From: Alnus glutinosa
Taxonomy: Eukaryota; Streptophyta; Magnoliopsida; Fagales; Betulaceae
Assembly (NCBI RefSeq): GCF_958979055.1
Contig: NC_084896.1
Span: 24,314,501-24,378,500, forward strand
DNA: 64,000 bases
Reading direction: 5' to 3'
A program made the translations under genes and the position numbers. Shown here in pieces: positions 46,601-55,900 of this stretch. The notes under the pieces are model-generated. The model ran no database searches, had not been told where the DNA came from, and was given only the letters and a program-made list of their open reading frames with translations. The number at the start of each line of letters is the position of its first letter. Within the stretch, counting starts at the first letter, position 1.

Positions 46601-49367
46601 CTCTGACGAGTCTTCAGTGAATTTTTCAAATTTGGATGGCGATTCATGTTCTCCAGATAAATTAATTATACTTGCACTGTCAAGTAACAACCCTTGTAAA
46701 TCAAGTTTAGAATTTTCTGGTGTTTGTTTTTCATGATTTTCATAATACATATCGAGGTTTTTTTCGAGGCAAAGCCTATATTCGGCATTCCGCAATGTAT
46801 ATCTGCAATAGAAGAAGAAATACCAGTTACAAATGCCTAACATTTCGATAGACATCAGTTGGTAGAGAGTGAAAATAGGGAGAAACTACATATAAGATTC
46901 AAGAGAACATAATCTGAAGAAAAGAAAACAAGGATTCCTACAACCACCAAAACTGTCTAAATAACTGTAAGAGTTCAGTCGCTCTTTCTTGTCTCCATCT
47001 CCTTGGAGATTAATTGGAGAACAAAAATACGGATTAAGTAAAGTACATTATATTGGAAATGAACATACCCAGTCATCATTGAAGAAACCAATAACTTAGA
47101 GAGGGGTTCCCACAAAGCCTCAATAAGAACTTGAAATTGGTCAGATGGAAGTAAGCCCAACATGCCAGATATAGTCCGTTTCATAGCATCCACCGTCGTT
47201 GGTGGAACATCTTTCTGAATGAGGCTCACATCTAATGGCTCTATCTCTTGTATCAAATTTGAGAGAACCGATTTCTGCAAAATTAAATACTCTTAAATTC
47301 AGACACAATAGCATTAATACATAATACACCTATTGATTAACAATAAGTATAAATCAAATAGAAAGAAATATTACAAACCTCACTAAGAAATCCAGGAAAA
47401 AAGTTCCATCAAAGTTATCTACAAACTCGACCGCTACTTGTTTTTTTCCCATGTAATTACCAAGAAACACCAAAGATGAATATTCACTAGTTTCCTAATG
47501 AAGCAGCACAAAGCTCACTTCTTTAAACTCTCCATTATAAATAGTGGTAAACAATGCATAGTATCCATTCGGATCTACGAAAAAAGCGTTTGCTCTTAAC
47601 GTATAATTTTTTTTTTTTTATAAGTCCTACCATATTAGGAGAATCACTCATAGCCAACGTAAAATAGTTTCCAAGTCTAACTGTTATTGCCATATTAGGA
47701 GAATTATAAACAGAGGTACCATAGTCACATATTACCAAGTCTACACCCAACATCTTCAATAGAAAAAAGATTCATTTCCAATGGTACCAGAAAGTTTATC
47801 TCTAACATCTATTAACCACAGCAAAAACAACATGTGTTCTAACTTCTAAAATGAAAGAGTATTATTAAACTAGCCTCAAACTAAACCACACAAGTTCATG
47901 CTATTAAGCTAAATTCGTTCTCACGGTTCCCAGACAATTAAAAACCCGATTCCAGTTTCCTATAATTCTCCTATACAGGGGCGGAACTACACTTTGTATT
48001 GGGGGGTCCATGGCAACCCCTAATTTTTTTGTGATTGCATAAAACTACTATAAAATGGTAGATTGTATTGACTGTTGTATGAAGTGGACACCCCCCCCCC
48101 CCCCCCCCCCCCCCCCCGAGTTTTTCCCATTTGTGAAGATGGGAATGAACTAGATTACTACTCTACTAGAACCTTTTTATCTTCTACATAGACTCATAAA
48201 GAAACTAGAAACTAACGAACCAAAAAAGGGCCATCTTCTAGTCAACTTGAGAAAAAAACAAAACAAACTATATAGAAAGTTGGTCTATATAATCATAGAT
48301 GATAGAACTCTCTACAAACTAGTATGTAACACTAAGACTTAAAAAAACTAGTATATATATATATACATAAAATAAATAAATAAATAAATAATAAAAAAAA
48401 AACACACACACACACACACACACTAGTATATATATACTAATACTGAAATTGATTAGTGTGATGAAATTAAAAGGTAAGTTTGAAATTTATTAGTGTAGTA
48501 GTGCCGAAATTTATTTGGCAAATGAAAACTAGGCGTACCTTTTTCAACCAAATTACTAATTAAAATGCAACACCTTGATTTCTTCTTTAAAAAAAAAAAA
48601 AATAGATAACTTTTTTTTATTGTGTTCTATCCTTTTCTTCTCCTATTTCATTTTTTTTTGTTTTTATTATTTGTAGCATTCGATAACACCTGATTCTGTT
48701 TGGTTTATTTTCAAGAAATCTCTCAAGATAACGTTAATTCCCTAAAATTTACCAATTTTTCTTGGACCCTATTAATTGTGCTTAATTTATTTAGCCATTA
48801 GTTAATATTATTATGTATTTGTGATGACATTATATTAAGATTTTGAATATTTACTTTGATTTTTGGATTTTTTTTTTTTTTTTTTTGGCTAATTTGATTT
48901 TGCATAAATGCGCACCCACACACATAAGTGAAATATATACACATAAATCCGGACCCCCCCAGGCCCCAAGTAAAATTTCCGCCCCTGCTCCTATATTTTC
49001 ACAACTAGTGAGAAAAACAATCTAACTACACCAAAAAATCAATTTAACAAACATAGAGTACGAAAAAAAAAATAGAGACCTAAATCAAAGAAAAACAACT
49101 CTAATTGATGGAATTGATTAGAGCAAAGCAAACGAAAGAGCAATAGAAGCTGACCTTGGAGGAATTAGAGGGGCGCGAGGGGCGTTTGAAGCTGAGATCA
49201 TCGAAAGACGAAGAAGCGAGGACTAGGGTCTGGGGTTTTCTAGGGTTTGCGGAGGAGGAGCGGAGAGGAAAGAAGAGGGATAGAGGCCGAAGGAAAGGGC
49301 GTGGGGGCGAGCGGAGCAGAGGACGAGGGAGAGAATAGGAGAGGAAGGACGAGGTAGAGGTTGCCAT
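43685..49367 (-). CDS. DUF760 plastid protein (UV-B-induced At3g17800-like), six exons
   Basis: Minus-strand exons: 49367-49155, 47274-47069, 46802-46511, 45418-45311, 44352-44111, 43802-43685. They total 1179 nt for 392 residues, all GT-AG and in phase. Residues 1-60 are Ser/Arg/Pro-rich (MATSTSSFLSYSLPRPLLRS), a typical chloroplast transit peptide. Conserved DUF760 stretches follow: MKRTISGMLGLLPSDQFQV, LWEPLSKLLVSSMMTG, TLRNAEYRLCLEKNLD, MSPEAQQYILHLQSHIS and, near the end, CMLLGHYLRGLEYRLELMEL. Plant members include a UV-B-induced chloroplast protein; the molecular function is unknown. A Met at 49388 would add seven residues (MWWWLLE) and is less likely. Intron 1 (1.88 kb) carries a hAT element. 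Confidence 0.88.
47976..48987. mobile_element. hAT element (CAGGGGCGGA ends) in DUF760 intron 1
   Basis: The ends CAGGGGCGGAACT and, inverted, CAGGGGCGGAAAT match over 11 bp or more. Perfect 8-bp target duplication CTCCTATA (47968-47975 and 48988-48995). Length 1012 bp. The interior has a C run of about 26 bp (48091-48117), ggggggtccatggcaacccc near the left end and its echo ccggacccccccaggcccc near the right end, plus (AAT)n, (CA)n and A/T tracts. No transposase remains. It shares its end sequence with the short element at 62385-62518. Confidence 0.9.
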
Positions 49368-49567
49368 TTCCAACAACCACCACCACAAACACCGCTTCTC
49401 TCTCGCTCGTTCTCGCCCGCTCGCCGCTGCGTCTAACTGGAAAGTACAGCCACAATTAAGAGAGAACAGACCGGGAAGAAAAGGTCGTTTAGATAACGTA
49501 TAATTTGTTTTTCTTTTTTTTTTTCTTTTTTTTTTTCTTTTTTTTTTCTTTTTTTTTAATAATTAAA

Positions 49568-49681
49568 ACACTCACACAACACAATAATGATACAACACCA
49601 AAGCACAATGGAGTGGAGTTCATGTGTAGACTCCACTCCATTGTGCCTTGGTGTTGTATCATTGTTGTGTAGTATGAGTGT
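49568..49681. repeat. Near-perfect hairpin MITE upstream of the DUF760 gene
   Basis: A 51-bp left arm (from acactcacacaacacaataa to gcacaatggagtggag, 49568-49618) is repeated inverted on the right (49631-49681) with four mismatches and a 12-bp loop. The arms make up almost all of the element. It lies about 200 bp upstream of the DUF760 start codon, outside the likely leader, and would form a single long stem if transcribed. Confidence 0.8.
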
Positions 49682-49936
49682 AACGATCACTCCTCTCTTT
49701 TTTTTTTCTTTTTTTTTTCTTTAATTTTTATGTCTTTAAGAACATAAAGTCAAAGTCAACTAATCACATGGGATGCCTGTAAATAAATAAATCCCATGGT
49801 GTGGGGCATTTATAGATCTCACCTAATTCCCTTCACCTTCCTCTTTTTTTTTTTTTTTTTTAAGAAATTAGTTGTAGTGAAAACCTATTTTTCTTGAGGC
49901 CCAATGAATTAGTAAAGTGCTTTGAATTAAAATTTA

Positions 49937-50559
49937 GTGTAAAAGTCTAATAAATTTTTGAGTCGAAGCGACATTTGAATTCGATCGTTTAATTTTTAAA
50001 ATCATTATTCAGTGTTTAACTTTTTCGCGAATTTGAAACAGGTCATTCAGGAAATTTCCCGTTCATTTTCGCAACCTCCGTTAGTACCACGTCAGTATTT
50101 TCGCCACATCATCTTAAAATATAATTTTTTTAATTATAAATTTAAAAAATTAAAATTTTTTTCTAACAAAAAAAATAAGGGGTTTGGGGGGTGGCCCGAA
50201 AGCCACCCTCGGCCCTAAGGGGTGGCCACAAGCCACCTCCGGCCCTATGGGGTGGCCGCGAGCCACCTCCTCCCCAAGGGGGTGGCTGCCTTATTTTCTT
50301 TCTTTCTTTCTTTTTAAAAACACAATAAAATAAAATTTTAAGTTTTTAAATTTATAATTAAATAAAAAATAATATTTGAAGATGATGTGGCAAAAATGCT
50401 AACGTGTTACTAACAGAAGTTGTAAAAATGGACGGAAAAAATATAGATGGACCTGTTTCAAATTCGTGAAAAAAGTTAAGCATCGAATACTAATTTTCAA
50501 AAACTAAGAGATCAAATTTAAATGGCGCTTCGACTAAATGATTTATTAGACATTTGCCC
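49937..50559. mobile_element. Mutator-type MITE (623 bp) with GC-rich tandem core
   Basis: Perfect 9-bp target duplication TAAAATTTA (49928-49936 and 50560-50568). Imperfect inverted arms of about 180-200 bp begin gtgtaaaagtctaataaat and, inverted, gggcaaatgtctaataaat, and continue through gtcgaagcgNcatttNaatt and cgaatttgaaacaggtc. The core at 50178-50290 is three or four tandem copies of a ~33-bp unit with ggggtggccNNNagccacct, followed by AT-rich sequence. No coding capacity. Confidence 0.88.
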
Positions 50560-50568
50560 TAAAATTTA

Positions 50569-51597
50569 AATAATTTGTATTTGGATTTGAAAATGAGGTT
50601 GAAAGTGTTTGAAAATTATGTCACGACCTCTTGCTTTTACGCTTTTTAATGGGAAAAAAATAATAAAAAAATCGATTCGATAAAATTAAAACTCGTGTTT
50701 TGAATATTTGTAGATAAAGAGATTCGCTAGTATTTTATATCAAATAGATAACGAATTTTCAAAATTCAATAAATAAATAAATCATGGCTGAGCGATAGTG
50801 GGTTTTGCTTTCCACGTAAAATTTTAGTTTTATTAGCCGGGTTGCGCTCGTTAATGTTTGGTGGGGATGTTGTTTGGGTTGCGTTACTTCTAAAATTACT
50901 ATTCGATTAAAATTTAATAGTAATTTATTTTAAATTTAATAATAATTTTAAAAGTTATATTAATTTAAAAAAATAAAAAAATGATCCATAATATTACTAC
51001 ATATTTTTTTTAAAAAAAAATTACTTCTTAATAAATAAATGAGACATAAAATAATGAATTTAAAGACCAATTATCAATATAAATTGAAAAATACTTGTTT
51101 GTAAACTCTCATCTCATTCTTATTTCACCATTGTTTACGCGAACCAATAATGTAAGAAATAATAGAGAGAGTATAGTGAGAACCTAATTTTTTTAACAAC
51201 ATTATTGGTTCACGTAGACAATGATGGAATAAAAATATGATGAGAGTGTACAACCAAACATTTCTCATATAAATTATTTGATTTAAATTTTAATAATGCA
51301 TATATAATAGATTTAAAATTTAAGGATGTTACTCCAACAAAGACACTAATTTTGACAAAACATTATGCGCCTAAAAATCCACATACAAGACTCAACTCTA
51401 TACATAAATTTCATAAAAAATAATATATACTTATCCTATTTTAATCAAATCTTTCAAACTAAAAATTGAATCAAAATCTTTATGTTCGAATACTTTCAAT
51501 TCATCTAATAAAATTTAGAGTTGCGATCGGTACACAACACAATTGCACAATTCAATACATATGGGGTGAGACCTGTGTGGTGAGTCCCACCCATATG
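50569..51597. other. Intergenic DNA with a fold-back MITE at about 51087-51272
   Basis: Arms containing cattgtttacgcgaaccaat (about 51131-51150) and, inverted, cattgtctacgtgaaccaat pair, with outer acttgtttgtaaactctcat / atgtttggttgtacactctc-type sequence. No gene seen elsewhere in the stretch. Confidence 0.55.
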
Positions 51598-52030
51598 CCT
51601 TTTTTTTTTTTTTTAGAACAAAGTTGAAACTTCTTCATTGATAAGACCTATCCTCAAAAAAATGATCTAGGGACAAGAACGTCCCTTAGTAGAGCATGCA
51701 AAATACAACGAGGTATATCCTCAAGCCAAACTGAATCTACAACCATACTAAATGCCTCATTTGCTAAGCAATGGGCAACATTATTAGCCTCTCTACCCAT
51801 ATAAACCATATATGCATACATGAGCCCTTGCATTTCTGAAATGATCCCCTCAATAAAATGGCCAGCAGTTGACAGATTTAGGAAACTATTATTAACTTCA
51901 TTTACCACTTGCTTGGCATCCCCTTCAAGGAGAACAGTGAAGAAACTAGCGTTCTTACAAAATAAAATCGCTTCTAGGGCAGTCATAACTTCAGCCACTT
52001 TTGGTGTAATCACAACTTTTTTCGTGATAG
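51598..52030 (-). pseudogene. 5'-truncated retroposed LINE fragment with RNase H-like domain
   Basis: The minus-strand frame encodes VAEVMTALEAILFCKN, LLEGDAKQVVNEVNN and MVYMGREANNVAHCLANEAF. The E-G-D and N-x-V-A-H-x-L-A patterns are the plant RNase H-like (RVT_3) domain from LINE polyproteins. After the stop at 51654 a short 3' tail ends in a poly(A) tract (T run at 51601-51614 on the plus strand). The 7-bp repeat ccatatg flanks it (51591-51597 and 52031-52037), plausibly a short target duplication. With poly(A) and 5' truncation it looks like a LINE insertion of about 430 bp. Confidence 0.7.
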
Positions 52031-52578
52031 CCATATGTCTTGTATTGTGCAAAAATATTTTCTTAAAATTTATGTGTTTGATATTATAAAGAATTAAATT
52101 CAAAATCAATTCCCCTTTTTGGAATTTAAAATGAATTGAATTTGAATTCAATTAATATATTATGAATTTCAGTTGCCTATATGAATTGAATTGAAATGTA
52201 ATTCGTGTGAATTGGCTAACAAATAATCGGATAGCATTACAATTGGTCTGAATTTCAACTTCGTTCCAATTACCACAAATATCACCATTTATCTTTTTTC
52301 CATTCCTCTACATATTCTATATTTTGAGAAACTATCGACACAAGTATTGACTTTTTTAAAAAATAAAAATAAAATACACAAAATCATACGCAGACCCATT
52401 TATATGGTTAAGTGATTTTTTGTTTAACAATAATAAATAAAAAAAAATTAATGGTTATGTCATGGGGTGACAACATCTCAAATCTCGTGATTTTTACAAT
52501 TTTTTTTTAGCAAATTAAACATGTAGTATGTGAAAACTGTATTCAATGCAATTACAAATAAAAATAAAATAAAATTGA

Positions 52579-52793
52579 GGGGAAACTTCACAAAAGGGTA
52601 CCCAACTATAGCGCTTTTTCACTTAAGGGTACTAATGTAGCAAAACATTCAATCGAGTGTATGACTTTATCAAAACCGTTCAATGTAGGGTATTCCGTCA
52701 CCCTCCGTTCTAAATCGATGACGGAACCCAGAACACGTGCGTTTCACGTGATATTTTAGCATCGAACTACCACTTTTGCCCCTCATCTAAACG
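52579..52793 (+). repeat. Left terminal inverted repeat of the MULE
   Basis: 215 bp, pairing with 60248-60462. It contains cgctttttcacttaagggta, tccgttctaaatcgatgacg and cacgtgatattttagcatcg. Two internal palindrome-like cacgtg sites lie near 52734 and 52746. Beyond 52793 the two ends diverge abruptly. Confidence 0.95.
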
Positions 52794-52975
52794 TTCGGAT
52801 TTTTTAAACTTAAGAGCAATCGGCCGAAAAAAAAACACAACTCAAAGCATCTACTCCCTCGAACACAACTCGCCCAATTCCTTCTTGCGACTCAGAACCC
52901 TAATCTGGTGCATTCCGTTCTAAATCGATTCGGCTTGCGGCTGTATACAGAAGTGTAACACACAAATGGTTGAGA

Positions 52976-55900
52976 AAGGTAATGTACCGAACTTATGTTT
53001 TATTTTATTTATGTAACCCTAATCTGTCAAAGTTTACTATTTTGTTAATGGGTTAGTGGAATCTGGTTCAGTTATGTGATTTTTGTATGTTAATAACATC
53101 ATGTTTGTAGTTGTTTGGGTTTTCACATACTTTTTCGATTATGTGGTTGACTTTGTTTGGGTACCATGTTTAGCGCCACTGTCAACAACTGGTTGTGTTT
53201 TTATGTTAGTGAAAAAGTTATATTTTTTACGTTTTGTGGTCCCTCATGTTGCTGGTTTGTTGTGAGTATCTTGTTTGGGGTGTGTTGTGATTGGTGCTGC
53301 AAGCACATGGGTGGGGAAGACTGTGCAATGTGCTGGTCTGAATTTTGTATACTCTTGTGGTCCCGTGGGTCTTTTTGATGACTGTGCAATGTGCTAGTTT
53401 GTTTTTGTCTGTGATGAAGTGGTCCTAATGACTTTAAATTCGTTTATTTTTGTCTGCTCATTGAATTTTTATTTTTATTTTCATTTTTGTTTTGGTCAAT
53501 TTGTAGGACACATAATGTTTAATGAATGTCTTATGTTTGAGGTGCACTACGGAGGTCGGTTTAATAGGGAAAATGGGGTTGGTGGGGATGTAACAAATTA
53601 CCCAGACCTGTATGACAAAGATGAGCTGTCATTTTTTGAGGTGGAGACTGTAGTTAAGTGCTATGGGTATAGTCCCGGTGACATAATTTATTACAGAATA
53701 CCTAACAAGAGTCTAGATGAAGGGCTACGGCTTCTGTCTTCTGACCATGATGTCATTGAAATGGTGGGGCACCATAATGGTCATGGAGTAGTAGAGTTAT
53801 ATGTGGTTGGGTTTATTTTGTATGATGTAGCTGTAGATTTACCTGGAGGAGAGGAAAGTGTTGATGAGGAATATGAAGAAGAATATGAGAGAAATACTGT
53901 ATATAGGAGAGATCCATTTTGGAATGAGGTTCTAAGTAATGACTCTGACGCCTTAGAAGTAAATGCTGATACGGGGTATGGAGAGACAGGAGCTTCTGTT
54001 GAAGGAGAAGATGTAGGAGTAGATCTAGGGGTGTGCAGATTAACCGATTACCGCATACCGACCGCCTACCGAACCGAAATTGACCTCCTACCGACTTAAC
54101 CGACAAAATTCGGTTCGGTAGTCGGAAGAGAATCTTTTTACCGAAAACTGGTCGGTTCGGTAGGCGGTCGGTTAGTCGGTTAACCGACTTTCTGAACCGA
54201 CCCGGCCCGATTTTTGACCGAACTGTAACCGACTGGTTAGCCGGTCGGTTAACCGACCGCCTAAGCAGAAACGACGTCGTACTCGTTTCAATTCATTTAA
54301 AAAAAAATATTCAAAACGGCGTCGTTTGGTTACTCTCTGCTCTCTTTCAGAATTTTTATCAAACACCTCACCTTCACCTTCTGTTCTTCACCCACACAGA
54401 ACCCGTAATATAATCCTCTGCCCAACCTTTTACACCCAACACCACATAGACTGATTTCTCCCCAAATAACCAAGGAGCAAGGCTTCCCAGAACCAGAACC
54501 CCAACGTCTAGACCTTCCCATCTCTTTTTCCCAATACAACTAAGCACAAATTGTATGTGTCTTTGCCAGCCCAGCATGACCTCAAAAGCTAACTCTACCA
54601 ACAAATCTTCTCAGAAATTACTCTCCCAAAAAAAAAAAAAAAAACCCATTTCCCATCCACTGAAGAAATGGCCACTCTCTGCCTTCACTGAACTGGTTGC
54701 AGTAGCAGTGAGTCGGCTTCTGCAGCAAAATGACGCCCATAACGCACTGCTCCAGCTGTCCCCAGTTTTCCTCAGCCGAACCTTCAGATGCACCCTTTCC
54801 AATTTTATGCTCTCTTTGAGGCATTTCTTCAAACACCCAGCTACCAACCCAGTGCTTCTCCTACAGAACCAGAGACTACTCCTTTGAAAGCCAGAGCTTC
54901 TTCCGGCACATGTCGCCGCCGGTTCGTCTTCGTCGTCGCTGCCGCGAGAGCATGACGCCCTTCCCAGCGTCGTTCTCGTCGCCATATGGATCTCTCTCTC
55001 ACTCCTCTTTCCGCTTCAGCTCGAAACAGTGCTGTTCGGTTTTCCCATTTTTTACTTGCAGGCTTGCAGCTCTAATACAGCCACAGGGAATGCTAAGACC
55101 AATGCTAAGACCATTCTTAATCATTTATGCACATATGACATATATCATTTTCTGTCAAATAATTTAGAAATGATCCACAAAACGCAACATACCAATATTT
55201 CAATTTGGAAACAAATCAACAAGACAACAAATCTGAAATTTGAATGATTGAATTCAGAATCAATTTGGAAACAAATCAAGCTTCAAGCATAATTGCATAA
55301 AGATTAAAGGCTTAAGGCTTTAAAGTTATTTTGATTTTTTTTTTAGTCTTTTTGAATTTTGGCCCATAAAAAAAATGAGGCCCAAAAAAAATAAGGCCCA
55401 AAATAAAAAATGAGGCCCAAAACCGATTAACCGACCGCCTTAACCGACAGTTAACCGAAACCTTAACCGACCGCATACCGACCGCCAACCGACCGCCCTA
55501 ACCGCCTAAACCGCCTTAACCGAAAATTTTGAAATTTTTCTTGTCGGTTAAATGTCGGGTAATTAACCGACTTAACCGACTTGGTCGGTTAACCGACCCG
55601 ACTTGACCGATTAACCGACTTCCGAACCGCTGCACAGCCCTAAGTAGATCAAGAGTTTGTAGGAGAACCATCACATGCAGTAGAAGAAGAGTTGGAAGCA
55701 GAAGTAACAGTAGCTTTAGCTGCAGCTGAAGAATCTGAAGCTGCGCAAGGTGTGGGTAAGGGTAAGGGTAAGGGTAAGGGTGTGAGTAAAGGAAAGGGTG
55801 TGGTTGAGGGTGAGGATGAGCCTGTTTCTGATGTGTCTAGAAGTGAAATACTGATCACTCCTAATAATACTAGTGGAGATGATGAGCCGGATTCTTCAAA

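Noticed and set aside
53083..53389. Short frames in the first MULE intron
   Set aside because: The sequence lies between the donor at 52989 and the acceptor at 53505-53506 of the transposase gene.
54555..54985. Overlapping frames on both strands inside hAT element 3 as genes
   Set aside because: They overlap antisense, one includes a 17-A run, and neither shows a known domain.
55756..55790. GGTAAG hexamer repeats read as telomere-like
   Set aside because: They are in the transposase frame, coding Gly-Lys repeats of the linker, and do not match plant telomere TTTAGGG.
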